Positions 35,502 through 44,133 are shown, numbered from the stretch's first letter. The stretch: DNA of 64,000 nucleotides from Natranaerofaba carboxydovora (GCF_022539405.1 NZ_CP054394.1:3200733-3264732), one strand, 5' to 3'. Numbers and translations are program-made. The notes: generated by a model not told the origin, from the letters alone.

Positions 35502-37469
35502 ATGCGGATAGGTGTATTTATATGCTGGTGCGGTAGTAATATAGCCGGCACCGTTGATGTAGAAAGCCTTAGTGAAAAGGCTAAATTTTTACCCGATGTG
35601 TACTACTCTGAAGATGTAAAATACATGTGTTCTGAGATAGGTCAGGAATCTATAAAAAAAGCAATTAAAGAGCAAAAACTTGAGAGGGTTGTTATCGGGT
35701 CCTGTTCTCCAAGAATGCACGAAGAAACTTTCCAGGAAGTCTTAAAAGATTCAGGACTTAATCCTTATTATGTTGAAATTGCTAATCTAAGAGAACAGTG
35801 TTCCTGGGTACATGATGAAGGTGAAGAAACTACCCAAAAAGCTTTTGAACTGGTTGAAAAAGCTGTGGCAAAGATTAGGTTTGCAAAACCTCTGACAACT
35901 GAAACCCTTCCTGTAACCAAAAGAGCTCTAGTTGTAGGTGGAGGTATAGCAGGGATACAATCTGCCCTTGATATAGCAGAAGCTGGGTATGAAGTAGACC
36001 TAGTTGAAAACACCCCATCTCTTGGAGGCAGGATGGCACAGCTAGACAAAACCTTTCCTACTTTAGACTGTTCGGCCTGTATTCTTACTCCAAAGATGGT
36101 AGAGGCTTCTTCTCACCCGAATATTCGCCTCTTAACTTATGCTGAGATTGAAGATGTTTCAGGTTTTGTTGGAAACTTTGATATTAAAATACGCCAGAAG
36201 GCAAAAAGTATAGATCATGATAAATGTACCGGCTGTGGTGATTGTACTGAAAAATGCCCTGCCAAGATAGATAATGAGTTTGAAGAAGATAAGGAGATAA
36301 GAAAAGCGGTGTATACTCCTTTTCCACAGGCAGTGCCTAATAAACCTGTGATTGATCGTGATAATTGTCGTTATTTTCAAAAAGGTAAGTGTAAGGTCTG
36401 TCAGAAAGTTTGTCCTGCCGAAGCTGTTGACTATGAACAAGAGGATGAAATCATTGAAGAAAGATATGGGGGAGTTATCCTTGCCACAGGTTTTGATCAG
36501 CTAAAGCCTGAAGGATGGGAAGAGTTTGGCTATGGTGCGCATCCTGATGTTATCACTTCCCTTGAGCTTGAGAGGATGTTTAACTCTTCTGGGCCAACAG
36601 GTGGAAAAGTAGTTTGTCCTTCTACAGGCAGAGAACCTAAGAGAGTGGTCTTTATTCAGTGTGTAGGTTCAAGAGATAAGAATAAAGGAAATGCTTACTG
36701 TTCAAAAGTTTGCTGTCTCTATACAGCTAAGCATACTCTTTTACTAAAAGAAAAACTTCCCGATACTGAAAGCTTTGTCTTTTATATAGATATAAGGACA
36801 GCTGGTAAGAGCTATGAAGAGTTTTATGAAAGAGCAAGAAGTACAGGAGCCAAATACCTGAAAGGCCATGTCTCTAAAGTCGAAACAGACGGTAAAGAGC
36901 TTCTTGTAAGAAGCTATGATAACAGCATTGGGGAACAAATAGAAGTTGAAGCAGACCTTGTTGTTCTTGCTTCTGCCATTAAAGCAAAAGGTACAACAGA
37001 AGGTCTTGCCCAGATGTTTGGAGCTACAGGTGACAAAGATGGTTTCTTATCAGAAGCCCACCCCAAATTAAAGCCGGTAGAAACCCAAACTGCAGGGGTG
37101 TTTCTTGCAGGAGCATGTCAGGGGCCAAATGATATTCCAGATACAGTTGGACAGGCAGGAGCTGCTGCCTCAAAGATAATCGGGCTGTTTAACCGCGGTG
37201 AGGTTGAGAGTCTACCAACTACTGCAGAGGTGGATGCTTCAATCTGCAGTGGCTGTCTAAAATGTGAGCCGGTTTGTCCTGTAGGAGCGATATCTTCAGA
37301 ACAGATTGAAGAGAAAGTGCCAGGTGGCGTAGTAACAAGACAAGTGGCAGGTGTAAATAATGCTCTGTGCCGGGGTTGTGGAGCTTGTACTGCAGCCTGT
37401 CGAAACGGAGCGATGAACTTAAAAGGATATACCCACAGAGAATTGCTTGCGGAGGTGGATAATCTATGA
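35502..37469 (+). CDS. hdrA: Heterodisulfide reductase-like subunit HdrA (flavin-based bifurcation)
   Basis: 655 aa. An N-terminal domain (IGVFICWCGSNIAGTVDV) precedes the FAD-binding motif VVGGGIAGIQSALDIAEAGY (near residue 145) and SLGGRMAQLDKTFPTLDCSAC. 4Fe-4S motifs: CTGCGDCTEKCP (about 243-254), CRYFQKGKCKVCQKVCP, and near the C-terminus CSGCLKCEPVCP and CRGCGACTAACRNGA. HdrA carries the bifurcating FAD. Cysteines are used throughout, with no sign of selenocysteine. The ATG follows AAGGAGGAGAG. It overlaps the next gene by 4 bases. Confidence 0.95.
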   Translation: MRIGVFICWCGSNIAGTVDVESLSEKAKFLPDVYYSEDVKYMCSEIGQESIKKAIKEQKLERVVIGSCSPRMHEETFQEVLKDSGLNPYYVEIANLREQCSWVHDEGEETTQKAFELVEKAVAKIRFAKPLTTETLPVTKRALVVGGGIAGIQSALDIAEAGYEVDLVENTPSLGGRMAQLDKTFPTLDCSACILTPKMVEASSHPNIRLLTYAEIEDVSGFVGNFDIKIRQKAKSIDHDKCTGCGDCTEKCPAKIDNEFEEDKEIRKAVYTPFPQAVPNKPVIDRDNCRYFQKGKCKVCQKVCPAEAVDYEQEDEIIEERYGGVILATGFDQLKPEGWEEFGYGAHPDVITSLELERMFNSSGPTGGKVVCPSTGREPKRVVFIQCVGSRDKNKGNAYCSKVCCLYTAKHTLLLKEKLPDTESFVFYIDIRTAGKSYEEFYERARSTGAKYLKGHVSKVETDGKELLVRSYDNSIGEQIEVEADLVVLASAIKAKGTTEGLAQMFGATGDKDGFLSEAHPKLKPVETQTAGVFLAGACQGPNDIPDTVGQAGAAASKIIGLFNRGEVESLPTTAEVDASICSGCLKCEPVCPVGAISSEQIEEKVPGGVVTRQVAGVNNALCRGCGACTAACRNGAMNLKGYTHRELLAEVDNL

Positions 37470-37888
37470 TAAAGATAGCTGCTTTTTGCTGTAACTGGTG
37501 CAGTTATGCAGGGGCCGACCTCTGCGGCAGCAGTAGGTTGAAGTACCCGGCAGATATTAGAATAATCAGGGTTCCCTGCAGTAGCAGAGTTGATGCTTCT
37601 CTTGTTCTTAGAGCATTTCAAAAAGGTGCAGATGGTGTGATGGTTAATGGTTGTCACCCGGGAGACTGCCACTATGTATCGGGTAACTACCATACCCGTC
37701 GCAGGATGGCACTATTAAAGAATCTGTTAAAGTTTATGGGATTAGATGATGAAAGATTGGAAGTTAACTGGATCTCAGGAAGTGAAGCTGGGAAGTTTCA
37801 ACAAACGGTGTTGGACTTTACGGATAAAATTAATAAATTAGGTCCTGCCGAAGAAATGAGGGATATGAGATGCCAAAAACCCAGTTAA
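37466..37888 (+). CDS. MvhD/FlxD-like electron transfer subunit
   Basis: 140 aa with the MvhD pattern: AFCCNWCSYAGADLCGSSR, VPCSSRVD and NGCHPGDCHYVSGNYH, whose cysteines bind a 2Fe-2S cluster in known members. It contacts HdrA and brings in electrons from the partner oxidoreductase. ATG overlapping the hdrA stop. In operons with flx genes this subunit is called FlxD; here the NAD(P)H module is encoded downstream. Confidence 0.93.
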   Translation: MIKIAAFCCNWCSYAGADLCGSSRLKYPADIRIIRVPCSSRVDASLVLRAFQKGADGVMVNGCHPGDCHYVSGNYHTRRRMALLKNLLKFMGLDDERLEVNWISGSEAGKFQQTVLDFTDKINKLGPAEEMRDMRCQKPS

Positions 37889-38847
37889 CAAAAGATAAAC
37901 TACAACAAAAAGTAAAAGAATTATTAGAAAGTGAAAAGATCGAGGCTTTTGTAGGATATGGGGAAGGTGATCTTTCTCTCAAGAAAATTCCTCTTGTGAT
38001 AACAAGACCCGAAGATGTATCCAAATTAACATTTGATCAAACATCAACGCCTCTATTATCAAGATATTTACTTGATGGGGAGCTTAAGGACAAAAAAGTT
38101 GGGATACTCTTAAAAGGGTGTGACAAGAGAGCCTTAGATTTATTTGAAAAAGAAAATCGGATAAATAAAGAAAATATATATACACTTGGAATTAGCTGTA
38201 ATGGTGTTATTTCTATAAATAAAATGAGTGAATATTTAAATGATCCTACAGAATATGAGTTAAATTTTGACGGGGAGAAAGTCAAAGCTTCATCAAAAAC
38301 AGGTGAAGAAGTTGAGTTTGATTATCAGGACATTCTCTCTCCTCACTGTCATATATGCCAAAGCCCTACTCCGGAAGATGTGGATGATTTAATTGAAAAT
38401 GAAGCGAGTGAAGCTTTAGTCCCTATCAAGGAAGATGGCATTATGGACTCTATAATAGAATTAGAAAAAGCTTCTAAAGAAGAAAAATACCAGTATTTCA
38501 TAGAAAGCTTAAACCGGTGCAGACGTTGTTTTGCCTGCAGGGAAGCGTGCCCTGTCTGCAACTGTCCAAAATGTCTGTTTGATATTGAAAACCCTAGATT
38601 CTTGGATAAAAGCACTGAGGAATCTGCCCAACACCAGTATTATCATATACTAAGAGCTTTTCACGTGGCAGATAGGTGTGTTGGTTGTGGTGAATGTGAG
38701 AGGGCTTGTCCTGAGGAGATACCTTTTTATCTATTGCACGAAAAAATTAAAAAAGACATTGATGAAATGTTTGGTGAAAAAGAAGATGCCCTTTCTTATG
38801 CTTACCCTGATGATGTTGAACCTTTTGAAGAGGGGGGAGAAGCTTGA
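37870..38847 (+). CDS. 4Fe-4S protein of the Hdr-Flx complex (FlxB/FlxC-like)
   Basis: 325 aa. The first 200 residues (LKGCDKRALDLFEKENRI, LGISCNGVISI, LSPHCHICQSPTPED) resemble the F420-hydrogenase/dehydrogenase beta-like fold. The C-terminal third has two 4Fe-4S motifs, CRRCFACREACPVCNCPKC (with extra cysteines) and CVGCGECERACP. It overlaps the preceding gene by 19 bases and the next by 4. Position and motifs fit one of the two linker Fe-S subunits of FlxABCD complexes; which of the two is uncertain. Confidence 0.85.
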   Translation: MPKTQLTKDKLQQKVKELLESEKIEAFVGYGEGDLSLKKIPLVITRPEDVSKLTFDQTSTPLLSRYLLDGELKDKKVGILLKGCDKRALDLFEKENRINKENIYTLGISCNGVISINKMSEYLNDPTEYELNFDGEKVKASSKTGEEVEFDYQDILSPHCHICQSPTPEDVDDLIENEASEALVPIKEDGIMDSIIELEKASKEEKYQYFIESLNRCRRCFACREACPVCNCPKCLFDIENPRFLDKSTEESAQHQYYHILRAFHVADRCVGCGECERACPEEIPFYLLHEKIKKDIDEMFGEKEDALSYAYPDDVEPFEEGGEA

Positions 38848-39899
38848 AGTTAACTGATATCAAAAAAGTTTTAGAAGAAGCTTTTGAAAAAAACGAGAAG
38901 TTGGAAGAAAAATATAATATATGTGACGGGGAAAAGGAAAATATTAAATCCTTTTTCTTTCCCCAGACTGAGAAGTATTTAGAATTTAAGAGGACTGATA
39001 AAGGAACAGAATTTTTTCCTGTAAATAATGGCCTTGTAAATGATAGCGATGGAACTGGTAGCGATGAAACTGATGGCGCTAAAGAAAAAATAAATGTAGT
39101 AGTTAGGGCTAAGCCATGTTCTGTTGAGGCATTAGAGGTTTTTGACTATGTTTTTTTGAGTGAACCAGTAGATCCTTTGTACAAAGAAAAAAGAGAAAAA
39201 ACTATAATTATATCTTCGTCCTGCAGGGAGCTTAAAAATAGCTGTTTTTGTACGTCTGTTGGAATAGATCCATATAAGCCTGTTGGAGGAGATGTGAGAA
39301 TAGATGACTCTACAGGTGGAGTAGTAGGGGTAACTCCCAAAGGAAAAGATTTTTTGGAGGAAATCTTTGAAGCTGATGAAAGTAAAAAATCCGAGATTCA
39401 AAAGCTAGAAGTTGATCAAGAAAGTGACCTTGAAAAAGGAAATGTAAAGACGTCAACTGAAAGAGAAGCTGAAAAAGATTTGGCAAATAGATTAAAAGAT
39501 AAGCTAGATAACATGCAGGACTCAAAGCTATGGGATGAGTTGTCATTAAGATGTCTTGGGTGTGGGGTCTGCACTTATTACTGTCCTAGCTGTCACTGCT
39601 TTGACGTGTGCGATTACTACAAAAAGGATACAGGGAGCAGGTATCGTGCATGGGACAGCTGTATGTTCTCTGAGTTTACCAGCATGGCAGGAGGACATAA
39701 TCCCAGGCCTACCAAAAAAGATAGGATAAAGAATCGCTTTTATCATAAATTCAACTATTTGCCTAAATTATACGAAAAACTTGGATGTGTTGGCTGCGGG
39801 AAATGTCTTGTCCACTGCCCGGTAGGGATTTCTCCGCTTACTTTACTTCGAGAAATGGGGGAGATAGAAGATGAAGACAAATCCATTAGTACCAGCTAA
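38844..39899 (+). CDS. 4Fe-4S dicluster protein, AsrA/sulfhydrogenase beta-like (FlxB/FlxC-like)
   Basis: 351 aa, TTG start coupled to the previous gene. The N-terminal part contains FFFPQTEKYL and SSCRELKNSCFCTSVGIDPY, as in sulfite reductase subunit A and sulfhydrogenase beta subunits. The C-terminal part has CLGCGVCTYYCPSCHCFDVCD and CVGCGKCLVHCPVGISP. A charged insertion (about residues 185-225) is unusual. It probably wires the NAD(P)H-oxidising FlxA to FlxD/HdrA. It overlaps flxA by 29 bases. Confidence 0.87.
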   Translation: MKLTDIKKVLEEAFEKNEKLEEKYNICDGEKENIKSFFFPQTEKYLEFKRTDKGTEFFPVNNGLVNDSDGTGSDETDGAKEKINVVVRAKPCSVEALEVFDYVFLSEPVDPLYKEKREKTIIISSSCRELKNSCFCTSVGIDPYKPVGGDVRIDDSTGGVVGVTPKGKDFLEEIFEADESKKSEIQKLEVDQESDLEKGNVKTSTEREAEKDLANRLKDKLDNMQDSKLWDELSLRCLGCGVCTYYCPSCHCFDVCDYYKKDTGSRYRAWDSCMFSEFTSMAGGHNPRPTKKDRIKNRFYHKFNYLPKLYEKLGCVGCGKCLVHCPVGISPLTLLREMGEIEDEDKSISTS

Positions 39900-40686
39900 A
39901 GCAAAGATAGTTAGTATAAGAGAAGAGACTTCTGATATTAAGACCTTTGAAGTTGAGCCGCCACCAGAGTTTCCAAAGCATATTCCGGGTCAGTGTGCTA
40001 TGGTTTCAGTCTTTGGTGTAGGTGAGGCTTTATTCTCTATAACTTCTCCTCCAGAAGAAGACAACCTGGAATTTAGTATAAAAAAAACAGGAAAAGTTAC
40101 AGACGAACTGCACAGCATGGAAGCTGGAACAGAGATTGGCCTTAGGGGCCCTTATGGAAACGGATTTCCTGTAGAAGAAGTCAAAGGGAAAAATCTTCTT
40201 TTCATAGGTGGAGGTATAGGCCTTGCGCCCCTTCGGTCACTGATAAAGTATGCGCTAAATAATAAAGAAGATTATGGAAGCTTGCAGCTTATCTACGGTG
40301 CTAGAACACCAGATGATCTTGCATTCAAAAAAGATATTTATGAAAACTGGCCAAATAACAGTGATATTTCTGTTAATTTATCAGTTGACGTTGAATCTCC
40401 TGGATGGGACGGGTATGTAGGATTTGTACCTCAGTATCTAGAAGAATTATCACCGTCTCCGGAGGATACAATAACCTTTACATGTGGGCCTCCAATAATG
40501 ATTAAGTTTGTTGTGCAGGGACTAGAAAAACTTGGTTTTACACCTTCCCAGGTTATAAGTACCCTGGAGTACAAAATGAAATGTGGTGTAGGAAAATGCG
40601 GTCGCTGCAACATTGGAGAACAATACGTATGTAAAGATGGTCCAGTCTTTACTTTAGAGGAGTTAAAAGAGCTAAATTATTTTTAG
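39871..40686 (+). CDS. FAD/NAD(P)-binding oxidoreductase subunit (FlxA-like)
   Basis: 271 aa of the ferredoxin-NADP reductase superfamily close to AsrB and PyrK: FAD-binding beta barrel with PGQCAMVSVFG and FSITSPPE, NAD-binding FIGGGIGLAPLRSLIKYAL, and a C-terminal 2Fe-2S cysteine cluster MKCGVGKCGRCNIGEQYVC. It is expected to oxidise NAD(P)H and feed the Hdr module. It is the last gene of the operon; a MITE-like element and a terminator follow. Confidence 0.92.
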   Translation: MKTNPLVPAKAKIVSIREETSDIKTFEVEPPPEFPKHIPGQCAMVSVFGVGEALFSITSPPEEDNLEFSIKKTGKVTDELHSMEAGTEIGLRGPYGNGFPVEEVKGKNLLFIGGGIGLAPLRSLIKYALNNKEDYGSLQLIYGARTPDDLAFKKDIYENWPNNSDISVNLSVDVESPGWDGYVGFVPQYLEELSPSPEDTITFTCGPPIMIKFVVQGLEKLGFTPSQVISTLEYKMKCGVGKCGRCNIGEQYVCKDGPVFTLEELKELNYF

Positions 40687-40696
40687 TCAAATAATT

Positions 40697-40809
40697 GATT
40701 CTGGTGCAAAAAGTCTATTCACATAAGTAAAGTGTTTTTAATTGATATTATCAAGATGTATTACAATTAAAAACAAAACTTTGTTCATATGACTTTTTGC
40801 ACCAGAATC
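40697..40809. repeat. MITE-like palindromic element, intact short form (copy 4)
   Basis: 113 bp with perfect 19-base terminal inverted repeats GATTCTGGTGCAAAAAGTC / GACTTTTTGCACCAGAATC, and inner arms TTTTTAATTG/CAATTAAAAA, so the strand folds into one long hairpin. It lies 11 bases after the flxA stop, before the operon terminator. No coding capacity. Confidence 0.85.
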
Positions 40810-40845
40810 ATAATTTAGTCTATATTAAAAAACCAAACAATTGGA

Positions 40846-40887
40846 AAACAAGCGGTTAAATGTTATATTTAACCGCTTGTTTTTTTC
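40846..40887 (+). terminator. Intrinsic terminator of the hdr-flx operon
   Basis: A perfect 15-bp stem AAACAAGCGGTTAAA/TTTAACCGCTTGTTT with a 7-base loop, followed by TTTTCTTC. Confidence 0.92.
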
Positions 40888-40978
40888 TTCACTTCATCTT
40901 CACATTTTATTCTTATAATGAAAATGCTAAAACAATTTTTTAATTAAAACAATTAAATTTAATGTGGAGGGATGAAGT

Positions 40979-41773
40979 TTGAAGAAAAAACTTATAACAT
41001 TTTGTTTACTGATGCTTGGGATTATTATATTTTCAGCCTGTGACTCACAGGTGAAATATTCAGAAAATGTGATTAAAGAAGGAGAAACAAAAGAAGTAGA
41101 AAGTAAAGAAGTAGAAGATAATAAATTATTAGAAGGAGGGGGATTGATATTCACCTTTGATGATGGTTGTAGTACTGATTATGAGGTAGTGTATCCTATT
41201 TTGAAGGAAAAGGGTTTAGAAGCGGTTACTTATATATCCCCTATTTTTATTGAAGATGAGATGGACGGGTTTATGGACTGGGAGCAGGTAAAAGCTTTAG
41301 ATGAAGCAGGATGGGATATTGAAGATCATACTTATTCACATGTTAACTTAGAAGAATTAACAAAAGAGGAAATAAATAAAGAAATGCAAAAAATTAATGA
41401 TATTTTTGAAAAAAAGGGACTAGATACACCTAAACACCATGCACTGCCATATGGTGAATATAATGAAACAGCCAAAGAAGTGGTGCTTACTTATCGTGAT
41501 ACGGTAAGAACGGCCGAAAACAATTTAAATTCATATCCTCTAGAGGATGATATTTTAGATGCAGTTGATATGGGGATACACTCAGAAGAAGTGTTGAAAG
41601 GATTTATTGATAGAGCAGTTTTAGAAAATAAAGTGTTAATATTTTTTACCCATGATGTTCAAGAAAATCCATATGATTATGGTATAACTACAGAAAAGTT
41701 TGAATCTGTATTAGAATATGCTATAGAAAAAGAGATAAATATCTTAACTTTATCAGAGTTAATGAAATATTAG
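40979..41773 (+). CDS. Polysaccharide deacetylase family lipoprotein
   Basis: 264 aa, TTG start 8 bases after GGAGGG. The lipoprotein signal ends in IFSAC. The NodB-type fold shows the metal-binding FTFDDGCSTDYE (motif 1, DD), DHTYSHVNL (H-x3-H motif 2) and a late FFTHDVQENP. It should remove acetyl groups from a cell-surface or extracellular polysaccharide; the substrate is not evident. Monocistronic. Confidence 0.9.
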   Translation: MKKKLITFCLLMLGIIIFSACDSQVKYSENVIKEGETKEVESKEVEDNKLLEGGGLIFTFDDGCSTDYEVVYPILKEKGLEAVTYISPIFIEDEMDGFMDWEQVKALDEAGWDIEDHTYSHVNLEELTKEEINKEMQKINDIFEKKGLDTPKHHALPYGEYNETAKEVVLTYRDTVRTAENNLNSYPLEDDILDAVDMGIHSEEVLKGFIDRAVLENKVLIFFTHDVQENPYDYGITTEKFESVLEYAIEKEINILTLSELMKY

Positions 41774-41786
41774 TAATAATAATGTC

Positions 41787-42125
41787 TTAACATTCGTTAT
41801 CTTTTTTATGACAGTTTTGTTGATGTTTACATTTTGTGCTTTTGTCTTGTTGACTAATCTCAGATAGCTTTATTAATTGCTGGGCTAGTTTGGTGAGAAT
41901 ATCTGTGTTTACAATATAATGAGTGAAATATCCCCTTTTTTCTCCCCAGACTAGCCCTGCTTCTCTTAATATTTTCAAATGTTGACTTATTGCAGCTTTG
42001 CTTACACCTACATGTTTTGAGAGAGCTCCTACACAGTAATTATTTTCTAAAAGTAGTTCTAATATCTTTAATCTGTTGTTATCAGCTAGGGCTTTATGAA
42101 GTTTAGTTTGGTTATCATTATTCAT
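41787..42125 (-). CDS. ArsR/SmtB family transcriptional regulator
   Basis: 112 aa. Winged helix with LLENNYCVGALSKHVGVSKAAISQHLKIL (helix-turn-helix, about residues 24-52) and the wing EKRGYFTHYIV. Several cysteines and histidines in the C-terminal tail (KCKHQQNCHKKDNEC) could bind metal, though the position differs from the classical ArsR CxC site. It lies 19 bases after the DUF134 gene on the same strand and is probably co-transcribed with it. Confidence 0.88.
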   Translation of the reverse strand: MNNDNQTKLHKALADNNRLKILELLLENNYCVGALSKHVGVSKAAISQHLKILREAGLVWGEKRGYFTHYIVNTDILTKLAQQLIKLSEISQQDKSTKCKHQQNCHKKDNEC

Positions 42126-42144
42126 TAGTAATCCCCCGCATTAA

Positions 42145-42492
42145 TTAAGATTTTTTACTTTCCTGCTTTTTAGTACATTGCAAGTCTCGATTTTTGTTGC
42201 CTCTAAAGTTATAGTTTCCTCCTTCAATTTTAATTGACTTACCGTTAACTAAAGCATCTGAAACTTTACTTCTAGCAGATAGTAAAACATTTTGAAAGGT
42301 AGCTCTTGATACTTCCATTCTATCTGCGCAGTCTTGCTGATCAAGATTTTCTATATCTTTTAGCCTCATAGCCTCTAATTCTTCTACAGTTAATACTTTT
42401 TCGTCTAATTCTCGAAGAGGGATTCCTTTAGGTTTAAAATAAGTCACCTCTGGCATATATTCTACCTTACGCCTTTTTGGTGGTCTTGGCAT
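42145..42492 (-). CDS. DUF134 family putative DNA-binding protein
   Basis: 115 aa. [19 protein letters not shown] and [19 protein letters not shown] followed by the sigma-like helix-turn-helix [20 protein letters not shown] are diagnostic of DUF134. The family is common in anaerobes next to small Cys-rich proteins and NifX-type proteins. A role in metal or redox control is often suggested, but no function is proven. The ATG follows AGGAGCG. Confidence 0.9.
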   Translation of the reverse strand: MPRPPKRRKVEYMPEVTYFKPKGIPLRELDEKVLTVEELEAMRLKDIENLDQQDCADRMEVSRATFQNVLLSARSKVSDALVNGKSIKIEGGNYNFRGNKNRDLQCTKKQESKKS

Positions 42493-42560
42493 TGATATCG
42501 CTCCTTTTTTTTATCTAAATATTGAATGTTAAAATAAAATGTTTGCTTTGTTAGTGTACC

Positions 42561-43385
42561 TTAGTAGTTTGCATAAGTCAATAATATAAAAATAGCGCAG
42601 GTGGGTTTTTCCTTCCTGCGCGTTTGGTACATTGTAAAAATTAGACTTAGAAAGATAAATATCCTGTGGGAATTAATAATAATTTCTATAGTTTTTAACT
42701 CACTTATCGACTCTTTCAACCTTGTAGGAGTGTCAATAACAGCAATTTTTCCTTGGTTAATTATTGCTACTTTATCACATAGATAGCTTGCTTCTTCAAT
42801 GTCATGAGTAGTAAGAAAAATTGTCTTATTTTGATTGCTATATTCTGTGATTATATCCCTGATAACCTTTTTACTTTCAACATCAAGACCTGTGGTTGGT
42901 TCGTCTAAGAATAATATTTCTGGATCATTTATTAGTGCCATACATAGTAAAAGGCGTTGTTTCATTCCTTTAGAGAATCCTTTGGCTTTTAAATTCTTTT
43001 TTTCATATAGATTAAACTTTCTAAGCAGTGTACTTACCCGGGTTGTACAGGTATTTTTATTTTGGCCGTATATTTCTCCTGTTAGTACTAAGTTTTCTAG
43101 AGCAGTAAGGTCTGGATAAATATTTGCCTGCTCTGGTACTACTCCTATAAGCCCTTTTGCTTTTATAGGTTCTTGTCTAATGGAGTGTCCCATTAAATTT
43201 ACGTCTCCCTTGTCAGGCTGAATGACCCCTGTCAAAATACGTTGTGTTGTACTTTTTCCTGCTCCATTTGGCCCCAAAAAGCCAAATAAGCTTCCTTTTT
43301 CGACTTTGAAACTAATGTTATCAACAGCTTTAACTTGGCCATAATTTTTACTTAAATTATGGACTTCGATGGCAGGAAAACTCAA
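42561..43385 (-). pseudogene. ABC transporter ATPase, 3' end deleted and fused to a terminator region
   Basis: 274 aa. The ATPase domain is complete: Walker A GPNGAGKST, signature FSKGMKQRL, Walker B ILFLDEP and the switch His in TTHD, as in DrrA/NatA-like exporters. After about residue 238 the sequence loses all resemblance to the family, and the reading frame runs through a GCGCAGG/CCTGCGC terminator hairpin (42595-42621). No permease gene follows. A deletion that removed the 3' end and the permease is the simplest explanation. The ATPase may still fold but has no visible partner. Confidence 0.7.
42586..42622 (-). terminator. Intrinsic terminator inside the 3' end of the truncated ABC ATPase frame
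   Basis: On the minus strand, GCGCAGG and CCTGCGC flank a short loop and are followed by TATTTTTATATT. Confidence 0.7.
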
Positions 43386-43399
43386 TTCTAATTCACCTC

Positions 43400-43519
43400 T
43401 TAATTTTCACATTCATGCTTGTCTGTATCTCCATGGCATTTTTTAATTTGTTCTGGACTGCATTTTTTTGGTGTTTCCTTTAAATTCTCTGGTTTTTTGC
43501 AATTATTTTTTTCGCACAT
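43400..43519 (-). CDS. 39-residue Cys-rich protein
   Basis: 39 aa: it begins MCEKNNCKKPENLKETP, then CSPEQIKKCHGD and ends HECEN, with five cysteines and two histidines. The CSPEQIKKCHGD pattern recurs in small proteins next to DUF134 and ArsR genes of clostridia, as I recall. It starts at plus coordinate 43519 with GGGGG upstream and ends 14 bases before the ATPase start. Metal binding is likely; the role is unknown. Confidence 0.6.
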   Translation of the reverse strand: MCEKNNCKKPENLKETPKKCSPEQIKKCHGDTDKHECEN

Positions 43520-43721
43520 GTTAAATTACCCCCTTTTCTTTATACTTTTAAAATCTATTTAATTACTTACTTAAATAAATAATAATACACTTAATTATAT
43601 ATGTCAACACTAAACTTAAAATATTTTTTTAATGAATATAAGTATTTTTCTCAAGATACCATGAAAATATGGTAAGAAAATTTGAATGGCTAATTAAATT
43701 GGAAGGTATAAGCTTATAATA

Positions 43722-43755
43722 GAAATAAAAAAAGAGCCCGCAATGGCCTGGGCTC
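43722..43755 (-). terminator. Terminator of the minus-strand structured RNA
   Basis: GAGCCC/GGGCTC stem (43734-43755) followed on the minus strand by TTTTTTTATTT. It gives the large RNA a defined 3' end. Confidence 0.88.
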
Positions 43756-44133
43756 AGGCTGATGCGGATCCCTTTTGAGCCCTCTGCAACCTCTCGGGTA
43801 CAAAGGACCATTCCGGAACCCACACCAACCATTGCCTCGACCGAGACAGATCCCTTTGGAAGAAGCTATAAGAAATCTCTCGACCCCTTACAACCTCTTA
43901 AGGAACCCGTCACGGTCTTAGCTCGACCTCTGCGGATCTCAGATGACCCTTAAATAGTAGTTCCGACTATTTAAGAGCCAGTAATTGACCCACAGAGATC
44001 TTCCCTCCGGCCAATGCCGAGCCCATAAGACCCGACATTGACCTTCGGCCGGCTACTTAGGAGCCTTCACGACCCCTAAGTAACCTTCGGCTCAGCCATT
44101 GCGAACCCTTCGTTTATTATTGTTGCTTATTTA
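43722..44133 (-). ncRNA. Large structured noncoding RNA of about 400 nt, family not recognised
   Basis: On the minus strand a TATAAT box (44140-44145) with a poor -35 precedes a GC-richer tract rich in inverted repeats that ends in an intrinsic terminator. Visible stems are ACTTAGG/CCTAAGT (44055-44081), CTTAAATAGT/ACTATTTAAG (43950-43975), CAATG/CATTG near 44012-44040 and a long-range GCAATGGC/GCCATTGC pair (43740 with 44095) that competes with the terminator. Several loops share the form GGUC-N5-GGCU. Short frames across it have no family features. It does not show the conserved sequences of RNase P RNA, tmRNA, 6S or SRP RNA. Confidence 0.8.

Noticed and set aside
35502..37469. Selenocysteine in HdrA
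   Set aside because: The frame has no internal TGA and cysteine is present at the expected positions.
43629..43953. Short open frames on both strands across the large RNA tract
   Set aside because: No ribosome sites, odd composition and no family features; the inverted repeats and terminator fit an RNA gene better.
43722..44133. RNase P RNA, tmRNA or SRP RNA as the identity of the large RNA
   Set aside because: The conserved GAGGAAAGUCC and AGAACA-type cores, the tRNA-like ends and the SRP Alu/domain IV motifs are not present.
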